Assembly: GCA_000827325.1 (NCBI GenBank)
Contig: KN832870.1
Span: 5,084,001-5,148,000 of the forward strand
Source: Oidiodendron maius Zn
Lineage: Eukaryota; Ascomycota; Leotiomycetes; Myxotrichaceae
Length of the DNA: 64,000 nucleotides
Direction: 5' to 3'
Below the pieces are notes generated by a model that did no database searches, had not been told where the DNA came from, and saw only the letters and a list, made by a program, of their open reading frames with translations. This document shows, piece by piece, positions 1-10,724 of this stretch (position 1 is the first letter of the stretch; every line of letters begins with the position of its first letter). The position numbers were made by a program, and so were the translations under genes.

Positions 1-91
1 TGGGATTTATCATCGAACAGCATTTGCAACTTTGGGGAACTGGTTCAAGATTACCTGTGACGTCAAATACGGATTTCTGATCGCCGCTAAG

Positions 92-1682
92 ATGGCGGCC
101 TCGATACACAGTACCTTCGAGTTCGTTATGCAGGATCCAAACGAGAGATTTAGTAGAGAGACCCAAACTAAGATCCGAAAGCAAGCCATGCGGGCCGTTG
201 GTGCTGCTCGTCGCAAGTCAGATCGCTCCAGGAGCCCTAGCCCCACAAGTACGCCTAAATATCGTATCCGGCGGGATTCGGACATTGCCCAGCTTCTGTA
301 CCCAATGCCCGTATCTGGTTTAGAGTTACTGGTAAAGGACCGTGGATTTGATCCTGTTGACCTCTCTGGCTTAGCTTCTGTCCATATTGGCACCATGTAA
401 GTTTCTGTGAATCCTGGGCTCTTTTCCTTCTGAGCCTCAACTGATCTCAAGTATAGAGCCTCGAAAATACTATCATCTGAGCCGAGTCGACTGCCAGGTG
501 TGCTGTCGTGCCGCCAACGGTCGTACTTCTCATTTATACCGTCCCGTTTCGGGTACGCCTTAGTTCTTGATGATGCCTTTCGCTGTCTCATCACCGTAGC
601 GCATTCCATGCTGGTCCCAGATTGTAAACCAAGCCATGAGAAGATTCTTTCCTTCTACGAGAAAGCTCTCCATAGCCTCCAGTTGGCAGTGAACGATAAA
701 AAGGCTTGTTATAGCGCCGAAGTCCTATGCGCAACAGCAATTCTAGCGGTTTTTGAGGTGAGTGATTGCGTTCAGCTGAGTCATGTTATCATTTCAGTCA
801 CTTATAACCCTCTAGCTGCTGAACTCGCCAAGCGGACAGCCCTGGAGTCAACATATTTCTGGAGCATCTCGCCTTATTCAACTCAGAGGACCGTCAAGAT
901 TCACTACAGAGTTTGACAAGACCCTTTTCACGTCTCTGACTTATCCAATAGTAAGCCTATGCCTTTCTTCCTTGTATGTTAGAGGAAATTATTCACGCTT
1001 TTAGTGCTCTGAAGCTCTTCTTAACAACGAAAGATGCTTTTTAGACGATCCAACCTGGTCCGAGGTGTTTATGGCTGCCGCTGTACCAAATGAAACCTTT
1101 ACTGACCGGTCAAAACTCGGTATTGAACTAATGATAATGAAGTCTAAACTTTCAGGCCTTACGAAGAGAACCAATCACGCTGTGGTTATACAAGATACCA
1201 TCCAGCAAGAATATTTCGATATCTTGGCTGCTGATATTAGAGTTGTCCGCTCTGAGGTCATCGGTTGGCGCCGAAAATTTAACATTGCTCTTATCAACGC
1301 TGGTGAGCGTTCCAAAGACGATAATATGGACTTCGGCAAACGCTATGAACTCTTGGGTATTTCACCCGTCATAAACATTGTCTTGAGCCGGTTATTATGT
1401 TGTATTGTTCCGAATGACCGGGCAATTCTCGAGGAGGAAGTCCAGAACGTGGCTGCTGAGTTGAAGGCAGTGCAAGAATCGTTAGAGAATAACCCACGAG
1501 CGAAATTTTTTTTTTCGCAAAAGGCCAAAATTGCCGATGCCGCCATTGCTACGCACCCGTACTTTCAGGAAGTGCTGGATAGTGGGAAGATTGTGGCGCC
1601 GTGGAGGCTGGAGAAATTTTTTCAGGCAATGGGCAGGAAGTGTTGTGATGGAGTAGCATGCTGTAAGCTAGATATGGAATAG
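92..1682 (+). CDS. Fungal transcription-factor-domain protein without zinc cluster (DUF3468 type)
   Basis: Four exons (92-396, 457-757, 816-950, 1005-1682) close into a 472-residue protein. The N-terminus has the usual opening of this family: a short FEFV stretch, then a basic Arg/Lys-rich segment at about residues 20-50. The middle contains an FxYAL...DDAFRCLI helix block, and exon 3 gives the diagnostic WSQHISGASRLIQLRGP stretch seen in the C-terminal half of many Zn2Cys6 regulators. No CX2CX6C cluster is present, so DNA binding by this protein alone is not supported. The exon 4 acceptor is TTTTAG. The ATG at 92 was chosen because it begins the family-like sequence; the frame is open a little further upstream, so an earlier start outside the window cannot be excluded. 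Role unknown; possibly a regulatory partner of other transcription factors. It is similar in kind to the gene at 28.3-30.0 kb. Confidence 0.75.
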
Positions 1683-2347
1683 TGTATGTAAATAGATATA
1701 TGAGAACATCTGTCACTGGCTGACAGTCAATCCTCGGGCAAATTTTTCCAGTTCTCTGATCTGTCAGAGGTTCCGAGTCTTAAAAAGGCGAATTAATTTA
1801 CCATTAGGATATTTGAGCAGAACCAACGCTAGGACCAAACGGCGCACTGACATTCTCATACCGTTGTAAACTGAAGTAGCAATAAGCTTGGCAATAAGCT
1901 TATGATTGCCGAATCCAGAGGTCGGTGCCAGTTTCCTCTTTTGGCTATCATACATTGGACTAGTACTGTATTCCGGAGACTCCGCGCCGATACATTTTCT
2001 TCTCCTGGGTCTGCTTGGTAATTACCCAAGCTTGATATTATCGCTTGCATGCAGTTGTCTAGCAGAAGTGTTACGGAGATGCAGCTTGAAGCTTTTTCAG
2101 GCAAGTCCGACCCTGGCAGAGGGTAACATATTCAGGGTAAGGGTCTTACAACTAGTATGACAATAAACTCGTACAGTGAAATTGGTTTGAGTCATCTAGC
2201 ATGCAAAATCAGAACTCCAAGAATATATAAGAAGCAGTTTTCTTCTGCTTTCATGTCTACTATCAAGCACACAGAGCCAATATCATTCATTCTCAAGAGA
2301 GTACATTCAAAGCAGTCAACTCTAGCATTCAATTCCGCTTAAGTACA
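1683..2347. other. Intergenic, tandem genes
   Basis: This is the downstream region of the preceding gene and the promoter of the carbonic anhydrase gene. Short open frames occur on both strands but none has recognisable protein sequence or splice partners. A direct duplication of a short AAGCTTG-containing motif lies near 1885-1900. Nothing else is seen. Confidence 0.5.
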
Positions 2348-3172
2348 ATGGCAACCTGGGGCGAGCTACTTGAGCGTAATCAGTACGGACATCATTACGA
2401 CCTTCTAAGCTTTATAGACTAACGAGTCTCAGAAAGTACGCGGACACCAAACATAAGCCTCAACCTTATGTATCCGAATTTTCTGAGCCACTACCACAGT
2501 TTTTCATTTGTACGGTATTATGGTGGCTCATTTTCTACTAAAGTTACTCACATGCTAAATAGTTTCTTGCATTGACTTTCGCGTTTCGGTCGAGGAGCTT
2601 CTCGGTATCAGGTCAGAAGGTAAGGAGATAAATGACAGCAACTTTCTTTTGTCTACGGACCACTAATTTTGACTGACAGATGCTTTTATCGTCCGAAATG
2701 CTGGTGGCCGAATCAAACCCAACTTTACCGATTTAGTCTTTGTAGAGACATTTACTGGTGGTCAAGCTGTGAAAGACGTTATTGTTATTCACCATACTGG
2801 TAAATTCAGCCTACGAAGAGTGTACCCAGGCTTGCAGCTATTTTAACGTTGTTATTAGATTGTGGCTACACACACAACACTGATGAGGGCCTTAAAGACA
2901 AATTGAAAGCCCAGCACCCGAATCATTCTCATGAGATTGATCAATTGCACTTCGGGACTTTCGGCTCCAGTGATTGGTGAGCCCTTTAGCAAAGGTTAAC
3001 TTTTTCTAATATATATTAATTCGGAACCCATAGGCTGGAGATGAGCGTCAGAGAGGACTTGAAGTTTCTCAATTCTCTGCCTCTTATTAGGCAGGAGATC
3101 AAAGACAATGCGAAGGGATATATTTACGATATTAAGACCGGCAAGCTTAGCCCTGTTTCGCATGAAGGCTAA
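2348..3172 (+). CDS. Beta-carbonic anhydrase, short form
   Basis: Six small exons (2348-2382, 2433-2509, 2563-2619, 2680-2799, 2859-2976, 3034-3172) join in frame to 181 residues. Every intron is 50-60 nt with GT donors and YAG acceptors. Beta-carbonic anhydrases interconvert CO2 and bicarbonate using a zinc held by Cys-His-Cys. Here the motif SCIDFR supplies Cys40, Asp42 and Arg44, and HHTDCG supplies His95 and Cys98, so all expected ligands and the Asp/Arg dyad are present. The RNAGGR loop at residues 62-67 is also typical. The N-terminal segment ELLERNQKYAD matches the helical arm of short fungal and actinobacterial members. No targeting peptide is evident, so the protein is probably cytosolic. 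The gene is easily missed because no exon is longer than 140 nt. Confidence 0.85.
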
Positions 3173-3526
3173 AGTCAGTTTTCTTTTCCATTGAACATCG
3201 ACGAGAGGGGGTAGCAGATATAGAAACCGAAATGGAACTCTGATTCTTCCACAAATAACAAACCCCCATCTTTACCTAAATCGGAATTTTGCCGTAATGT
3301 ATGGAGAGTTGCTTTGACGGCCCTAGCAAGTTCTCCCCAGATCTTGGCTCGGACCGACTGGAAATGTTAACACCCCGCACTGTCTTAGTGCCATGCCGAC
3401 CTACAATCGATATCCGGACTTCAAGCGACCCTCACCACCCAAATTGTATTCGTCCGTGATCTGTGATCATAGCCAAACCCACAATATCGGAATACTCAAT
3501 TTTATGATTGCATTTAATATTTATCT
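3173..3526. promoter_or_regulatory. Upstream region of the Zn2Cys6 regulator gene
   Basis: 354 bp separate the carbonic anhydrase stop from the start of the next gene on the same strand. The segment contains a CGG/CCG pair around 3352-3358 (cggaccg), the kind of half-sites zinc-cluster proteins bind, but I see no stronger motif. No coding signal. Confidence 0.3.
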
Positions 3527-5449
3527 ATGTCAAGCCCCGTCCGTGGCGCTAGTGGCAGAGGCCAAGGTGAAAAAAAGCCAGAGCTTCGCATCTACCGTGC
3601 AACCCGCCGGGCCTGCGACTGTTGTCGAGTTCGCAAGATTCGATGCGATTCATTACAGCCTTGTAATAACTGTCGCAAGTCTTGGCAGCCATGCCTCTAC
3701 TTGCATGTTTCCAAGAAGAGCGGCCCCCGTAGTAAGTCCACCAGGAGTGCGGTACAGCCTGCCAAACCACAGGAGAAAGATGCTCCATTACCAAGTATCC
3801 AAGAATGGTCTCCAACCAGAGAGCACCCACCGATCACAATGAGCATTCCTTCAGAGGAACTGTTTCCCATCTCCAGCGGTGCAGAAGATATCTTTGAAAA
3901 TATCGAATCTCGTTCAGCCGGGAATAGTATATGCGATGTACCAATTCCATCACTCGAATCAAACTCTTGTACTCTGGAGTCTTTGACCTACAATAGCACC
4001 CCATTGATATCATGTGCTGTGGGAAATACGGCAGTGTACAATACATTCTTGGATACAACACATACAAGGCTTGTACCTACTGTACTCTTACCTTTCTTAG
4101 AGCTGTTCTTCAGACACTTGTTTCCCATCATGCCTGTCTTGGACCGCGAATTCTACCTCAGTTCCTTATGCCACCAGGAAACCATATCCTCAGACCAGTA
4201 TTGCCTACTAACAGCTGTGTCCGCGGTGACGATTGTACAGCTCAACCTGCTCCCAGAATGCGTAGAGGGGAGTGTTCCAGGTTTAACTGCAGCGCATCTC
4301 GTGGAACAGTGCCTTCAGGAACGTCGTCGTTATGATTATATAGATGGGCCCACTACATCCACAATTCTCACATCATTCTTCTTATTCGGATATTACGGAA
4401 ACTTGGAGAAGCATAACAAAGCACGTCATCACCTTCATGAAGCTATCTCCTTCGCTGAAGTAGTGGGCTTGGATGATGAAAATTATCTCTCCCAGTTGGC
4501 TCTTGGAGAAGGACAATGGTGCCGGCGAGTCTTCTGGCTCTTATTTATTACTGAGCGGTATGATTCCAATCCAAATCAAACCTGTATTGTCATGGAGGCT
4601 AATTCGTATGAAGGGCTTACGCTTTGCAACGGCAAAATCATGTCAGGCTGCGAAATACGGCTGTGAAACTCCCATCTATCTTCCAATCCGAAGATCCACG
4701 ACTGCTATACGGATTTGTTGATCTTGCAAACTTATTCCTTTCAATTGATGAAACTTTTGTGGCAGTCTGGAACGGCCGTGGCAGAAAGACTAATTGTTCG
4801 AAAACATGGTTAATAGAGATCCAGCATAAGTTGAGTGCCTCCGCCGTATCGGTGGAAGAAAATATCGAAACACAGGAGTTGGATATCTCCATTTCGCGGC
4901 GATGGTTGCAAGTTCTTGGATGGCAGATAAGTTGTAAGCAGGGGCTTCTGACATTGAACTCGCAGGAGGAGCCGTTTGATTTAAGATATCCTATTGAATT
5001 GGCCAGAGATGTCGTCCAATCCATATCCACAGCAAGCCAGTCATCTCTCGATTCTCATGGTATTGGAATGGTCAGTTATATAATATAAATCTTACTCTTC
5101 TGTGTTGCTGATAGGTACTGATTCTATATAGGAACAAAAACTCGCCGATGTTGCGAACTGTTTAAGCGACGTGTTGAAGTGTGCTAAGGGCGACGTCTCC
5201 GACCCTTTCCACCGGGGTCGCGAGTACCTTTTTGCCTTACTCTACCAGTTATCGTGCATGCGAGGTGTGCCATCGCGTTACCTTCAGCCTCTGTTAGAGA
5301 AGACAGATACTCTCCGAACAGAATCTCCTCACTGCTGGCCCTCAACGATAGCATGGGATTTGGCAGCTTTGAATTCGCATATAAGGAATGAACAAGATGA
5401 TCAACATGTAGATATGCCGCATGAATACTTCGCCGACTGTGTATCTTGA
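3527..5449 (+). CDS. Zn2Cys6 transcription factor, sugar-regulator-like
   Basis: Three exons (3527-4557, 4614-5070, 5132-5449) give 601 residues. The zinc cluster is complete: Cys30, Cys33, Cys40, Cys46, Cys49 and Cys56 with CX2CX6CX5CX2CX6C spacing, followed by a basic linker (KKSGPRSKS). From about residue 190 the fungal transcription-factor middle homology region begins (FLELFFRHLFPIMP), and the first splice junction creates ITERAYALQR near residues 342-350. That motif is characteristic of regulators related to those of maltose, starch and lactose use. The protein should be nuclear and bind paired CGG-type sites. It lies 3.4 kb from the sugar transporter gene and could regulate that block, but this is inference. 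The second intron opens GTCAGT rather than the common GTANGT. Confidence 0.85.
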
Positions 5450-6559
5450 TATATATAATTTTATATCCTCTAGCGGAAATATAAAGGATTCCATAAGTAC
5501 TGAAAGTGCTCTGATGTGTTTCTCTCCTGTCTGCCCTAACCTAACTATCTCTCTCCTTTTCAAATGATTCTTAAAGGCCATCCACGTATCAGAGAGAAAA
5601 TAAAAGTCGCATGATAATTTTTGGCCTAATTCCAACATTGTAGCCTGTACTGCCAGATTGCTTAAGACCAAGCGGGTTCGTTAATCGTTGAATAATCGGT
5701 GTGCGCGCCTAAAGACAGCGCATGTGACCTCTCGCCGCTTTTCTCACAGTTAGAGTGCTGAAGGACTTAATGTACGCAGGCATACAGTACATTTGACACC
5801 CTCGCCTCGCTTCACCTCGCGATCACCCCCCGTCCTCACCCACCCTTTCACGCGCAGTCTCCCACCACCTCGCCGCTGCTCCTACGGAGGTACAGACCCA
5901 AATCCGTTCCAGAGCATTTAGCATTATGTGTCTAAATTTGTTGTGCAACACATACTTTGCCGTCTAGGGAAGAGCGTTATAGCGAGTTATATGTAAAGAA
6001 GCTAGTAATATCACTACCGCGTTGGTTTAAGAGCAAGATAGCAAAGCATTTGCGAGCGCCTTCTCAATATTATAGACTAGTATTAGTATCTTAACAAGCT
6101 ATAGTGCCTCCGAAACCTATTGTTGCATAGTCTATGATACACCAACAGGGTAAGGTGGAGGGACATGTCGCGAAAGTAGAGCAGATAATACATCATATAT
6201 AGATCAGCAAGTAATTGGTTTAGTGATATAATACTCCTATGACGAACGGAAAACCTGGCCGCTTACTTTGTGTTTCCGCCAAGACGTCGATCCTCGCGTT
6301 AACGCGGACGTTAGCATGATTTCGTACGCTGCTAACGAAGGTTTGAATACGAATACACACTGCCTACATGCTCATGATGTGGGAAACAGCCAAGATCAGG
6401 GAGTACATTGATGCTATCTACTTACTCCGTCGCCTTCAAAACCGCATCCTCTGTTGTATATCTCGCAAATCAACCCGAATTGGTAGTTTGATGGATGAAA
6501 CGCCTCCCTTGCCTTACCTTAGTATTTGCGCATGCACGCGCGTAATTTCCCACCATATT
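5450..6559. other. Gene-free stretch with degraded, possibly transposon-derived sequence
   Basis: About 1.1 kb without a convincing gene. From about 5930 to 6330 a frame can be followed briefly (LPRWFKSKIAKHL and neighbours) and then breaks down, which looks like old mobile-element or duplicated coding DNA. I cannot assign a family. A C-rich stretch (5820-5880) precedes it. Confidence 0.3.
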
Positions 6560-7129
6560 TTACCATATTGCTGGTATCAAGGTGTTCGTAAAGGTGAGAT
6601 ACAAGTTGTTTCTCATCCTCGACTCTGTGATCGCATGCGGGGGAAAAACAAACGGTCCCAAAGTGATTTTCAACCTGATGTCCCCATAGATCTTGTTTCC
6701 CGAACGCCAATCCACATTCGAGGAAATCGACTTTGACTGTCTCCTTGGGTGCTTGGTAAATGTGGCAGACCCGGAGCATTGTTCCAACCCAAGCGAAGAA
6801 GTTAAAAACCTAACACGTCCTTCGTCTGACAAGTTTTTGAGGAACTTATGGCATGGGCTCGCAAGGTGTCTCGCTATTCCAACTGACTGATCGACGAGTA
6901 GTTTGCACTCGGAACATTCTGAATCTTTGGAATCGAGGAATGCCTGGTGACAGGTCAATGTCTTGTGATGTTTCAATGTATTTGGCTTCCCCGCTGAGTT
7001 CGCTTTCGACGTCAAGATAGTGCCGCACTCGCAGGTACACCCAAGTTCGGCAGGCTGCGGGCCATAGGCAAATTTGCGGAGTGCGCAAGGTCCTTCGATA
7101 TGTGCTTCTAAGGCCATATTTCGAGCCAT
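6560..7129 (-). CDS. Doubtful hypothetical protein, Cys/His-rich
   Basis: A single open frame of about 190 residues starts at the ATG at 7129, about 50 bp downstream of the ADE8 stop and on the same strand. Its middle part has paired Cys/His groups (CTCECG, KHHKTLTCH, CSECK, RHLASPCH) that could form zinc-binding fingers. I recognise no family. The C-terminal third loses any obvious character, and there is no visible intron or promoter. It could be a real small gene, the end of a larger gene now lost, or chance. Function is not assigned. Confidence 0.3.
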   Translation of the reverse strand: MARNMALEAHIEGPCALRKFAYGPQPAELGCTCECGTILTSKANSAGKPNTLKHHKTLTCHQAFLDSKDSECSECKLLVDQSVGIARHLASPCHKFLKNLSDEGRVRFLTSSLGLEQCSGSATFTKHPRRQSKSISSNVDWRSGNKIYGDIRLKITLGPFVFPPHAITESRMRNNLYLTFTNTLIPAIW

Positions 7130-7177
7130 GCCAGTCGGGGGGTAAGACAAAGATTGCACTGTGCCGCAAGTACAGGC

Positions 7178-7959
7178 TTACGTTCCCCTGCCCTCCACTA
7201 TCTCCTGCGCCACCTTCGCCGCTGCCTTCACGATCAGCTCGTGCTCATGGAAATGCATCCTCTCCTTCAACTCTTCCAGCTCCTCTCCTTCCCACTCAAT
7301 CTCTTTTACCATGATAGGAGCCCCCCTATCCACCTCATCAATTACGTAGTGGCACATAATACCCGTGCGTTTTAGTCGCCCAGCCTTAAACTCTTCGAAA
7401 GCTCGCTCAATCGCCATAGCTCCATCGAACTCACCTACGCAAATTATAAGTAGCTAGACCTAACATAAACTCTTAGAACTTACGGGGTAGTGCCGGATGA
7501 ATGTTGAATATTTTTATCCCTGCCTTTTTAATAGGTTCTAGGAAAGCACTCGAGAAGACATGCATCCAACCAGCGAGAATAATCAACTCAGGCTTTTCCT
7601 TATCTGTCGATAGAACCCTCGCGGCCAATGCAGCATCATATTTTTGACGGCCATCAGCTACTTTCTGTTCGTCTGTTTCTCCCTTCCGCAAGAACCCGTC
7701 ACTGATTAGATTGAAGTAATCCCATGGAATGCCTAGTCGTGAATTAGTTGCATGCTGTATACACGCGCATGGGAGAGCTTCTACCTGCTTCATCCGCTCG
7801 AACAATTGCGTGTGCATTTCTCCGGTTCGTGATGAGCGAGATAATGCGGCTATTTCGAAGCTGACCCGTAGATATAGCATCTATGAGAGCCTGAAAGTTC
7901 GAGCCAAAGCCAGAGGCCATGACCAGGATACGACATGGCGACTCTTCCGGCTCGGTCAT
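7178..7959 (-). CDS. ADE8: Phosphoribosylglycinamide formyltransferase
   Basis: Exons 7959-7785, 7732-7484 and 7434-7178 give 226 residues, the normal length for monofunctional GART. The enzyme transfers a formyl group from 10-formyl-THF to GAR in step 3 of de novo purine synthesis, in the cytosol. Visible motifs are the N-terminal MASGFGSNFQALIDAI (phosphate and GAR binding), the catalytic FNIHPALP with its Asn and His, and CHYVIDEVDRGAPI with the catalytic Asp. The second splice junction completes HPALPREFDGA exactly where the family needs it. The protein ends soon after HFHEHELIVKAAAKV, as in other fungal homologues. The gene is divergent from the sugar transporter gene at 8813, with an 850-bp shared upstream region. 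Confidence 0.95.
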
Positions 7960-8812
7960 TCTAGAGGATGTGGCGATGGAATGGGGTAGAGATCGGACAG
8001 TATGAAAAAGTCGCTGCTTCAGGTGTAACAGTTTCCGTCTCTGAAGGCTTTTTTTTCTATTGCGGGGTGTTATGGCCTAAGGCAGCAAGCCAATATTTGA
8101 CCCATACATATAAGGATTGGAATACAACTGAGTTGACTGAACTACGTAACTACTAATTGTCTGTACTGCCCTTACGTATACCCAAATCACCCCTATAGGC
8201 TCCAGCTATCTGCCTAAAACATGTAGGCCTCAGGGTAGTAGTGTTGAAGGATACTACCACCAGCGATTTGTGTGATGACTAAGTTCTTAGTTATCAAATC
8301 TCAGAACCCTCCTACGAGGGGCCAAAACGGGCCTCTTTGGGTGCTAAAGTAGCATCTCCTTCTGATTAACTCTGCTGCTTTCTGCCTCGCCCTCATTTCA
8401 CCCTTAGATCACCCGGCATAGCAGATAAAGCAGCGCTGCTAACCTTTCCGAACAGAAACTAACTTCGTGCAGGTGAGGATTCAGGTTAAACAACCAGCCC
8501 CTGAAATTTAGCTGAGGAACTTTTATCGCTTTAGGAAATTAGCCGAGACTTGAGTGGTTTTCCCTTCCCCGCGCCCCGCCACTCCAGATATTGTCTTTCA
8601 TGGTATGGGCAATTGGCCGGATTCACAGGTAATTTTCTGTTTTGTTATTCGGATCCGACAGCGAGTGCGACCGAATTTAAAGCAATGTCTCCCGCCTATG
8701 CCATTGTCTGTCAAGTTACGGGCAGATAATAATTCTTCTCTTTCCTCCATCCATATGCAGTTGGACTCTTCCTAGAATTAATTACCAAATTCTTCTCTGA
8801 CAACGAAACATC
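7960..8812. promoter_or_regulatory. Divergent promoter region, ADE8 / sugar transporter
   Basis: This 853-bp region separates two divergent genes. It includes a T-rich run near 8050, pyrimidine-rich tracts and the CreA-like site pair listed separately. No protein-coding signal was found. Confidence 0.5.
8567..8579 (-). promoter_or_regulatory. Paired CreA/Mig1-like sites
   Basis: Two CCCCGC hexamers (8567-8572 and 8574-8579) sit one base apart, about 240 bp upstream of the transporter ATG. Read on the minus strand each is GCGGGG, which fits the CreA consensus SYGGRG for carbon catabolite repression. Such pairs are functional in other fungal sugar genes. Here the assignment rests only on sequence and position. 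Confidence 0.4.
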
Positions 8813-10573
8813 ATGGCTCCATACTCTGCGCATGTCGACGCCTCAAATGATGTAGCTCATGGAGCTCACACAGAGACCACAGGGTCTGGTTTCCTTAGTC
8901 TTCTTGACGAGGCTAAACAGGCGACATCACACGAGCATCAGATGTCTTTGTGGCAGGGAATTAAACTATATCCCAAAGCAATTGGGTGGTCGGTGCTGTT
9001 GTCCACAGCTATAATTATGGAAGGCTACGGTCAGAGATAGCAAAACGTGCAATTTAAGACCCTCACTGACGAGTCCTGCAGATGGCGTGTTAATGGGATC
9101 GTTCTATGCTTATCCAGCTTTCCAAGCGAAATACGGTCAACTGCTGCCGGATGGCACTGTTGGACTCTCAGCGCCTTGGCAAGCAGGACTCTCGAATGGG
9201 GTAAATGTTGGCGAAATTCTAGGTCTATTTGTCAACGGTATTGTATCTGAACGATATGGATATCGAAAGACCATGATCGTCTCTCTCATTGCAACTATTG
9301 CTTTCATTTTCGTAAACTTCTTTGCTCAGAATGTAGAGACTCTTCTTGCTGGCGAGATCCTGATCGGTATACCCCTCGGAGTGTTCCAGACCTTGACAGT
9401 AACCTACGCTTCTGAAGTTTGCCCCGTTGTTCTCAGAGCGTATCTTACCACTTATGTCAATCTTTGCTGGGTCATTGGTCAATTTATTGCCTCTGGTAGG
9501 ATAAAACCGAACCCTGAACCTCTAAATATCTCTACTCACTAGCTTTAGGGGTTCTACGAGCTCTCATTCACCGAACAGACGAGTGGGCGTACAGGATACC
9601 GTTCGCAATCCAGTGGATCTGGCCGATCCCTATTATAATCGGGGTATTTCTTGCTCCTGAATCGCCATGGTGGCTCGCTCGGAAAGGGCGGACTGAAGAA
9701 GCTGCGCGGTCGCTTCAACGCCTAACAGAAAGTACCGATACGGACTTTGAGGTTCAGAATATTGTTGCCATGATGGTGTACACCAATGAACTGGAGAGAG
9801 AAATTCAAGAAGGTACAACGTATCTGGACTGCTTTAATGGCATTGACCTCCGCCGGACTGAAATTGTGTGCATCGTCTGGGCAGCCCAGAATCTCTGCGG
9901 ATCTGGCCTGATGGGGTACTCTACCTACTTCTACAGGCAAGCAGGATTGTCTACAGATGGGGCATTCAATATGTCCTTAGCTCAGTACGCTATCGGCATG
10001 GTTGGAACTGTCTTTTCCTGGGTCCTCATGAGTTATTTTGGACGACGCACCTTGTATCTCGGCGGTCTCATGTGCCTGTTTGTCTTCCTCATGGTCGTGG
10101 GATTCGTCGCTCTTGCCAACCAAACCGACGCAACAGCCTGGGTTACTGGATCTATGCTTCTTGTTTACACCTTCCTCTATGATTCTTCGGTGGGTCCAGT
10201 ATGCTACTCACTCGTAGCCGAAATTCCATCTACGCGCCTGCGTACGAAGTCTGTCGTCCTGGCCCGAAACTTGTACAATATCATTAGCATTGTTAATGGT
10301 GTTATCATTCCTTTTATGCTGAATCCCGAGGCGTGGAACTGGAAGGGAAAGGCTGGTTTCTTCTGGGGGAGCCTCTGCTTTTGCTGTGTCGTTTGGACCT
10401 TCTTCCGTCTTCCAGAGCCGAATGGCCGAACATTTGGAGAGCTAGATGTCCTTTTCAAACAGCGCATTAGTGCAAGGAAATTCAGCAGCACCAGTGTGGA
10501 CGCTTTTCAGATCCGTGTGGCAGAAAATGAAGCTGCTTCAGACGGCGACGAAAACAAGGGTTACGCTTCATAG
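8813..10573 (+). CDS. MFS sugar (alpha-glucoside/maltose-type) transporter
   Basis: Exons 8813-9029, 9082-9495 and 9549-10573 give 551 residues, typical of the MAL61/MalP branch of proton-coupled sugar porters in the plasma membrane. Sugar-porter signatures are present: GYDGVLMGSFYAYPAFQ after helix 1, SERYGYRKT in the loop between helices 2 and 3, PESPWWLARKGR at the end of helix 6, YFGRRTLYLGG in the second half, and VAEIPSTRLRTKS before helix 11. About twelve hydrophobic segments can be counted. The N-terminal 50 residues are hydrophilic and cytosolic. The 3' end faces the GH127 gene with only 151 bp between stops. Substrate is inferred from family resemblance; maltose, isomaltose or other alpha-glucosides are the best guess, which would suit the nearby GH49 enzyme. 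Confidence 0.9.
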
Positions 10574-10724
10574 GGATTGTTGTATCGTCGTGCGAGAGGG
10601 ATGATCGGTGTAAAAAGATGCAAATTCCGCTTTCAATTAAAGACGCGCTCATAGGGAGGTTATATTAGCCTATGTGGCTAATTCTCGGCTTTCTTTCCTG
10701 CTTTTATATTTTATATACAAAAGT

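Noticed and set aside
3393-3842. A plus-strand frame overlapping the start of the Zn2Cys6 gene
   Set aside because: It is in another frame than the complete zinc cluster and shows no domain.
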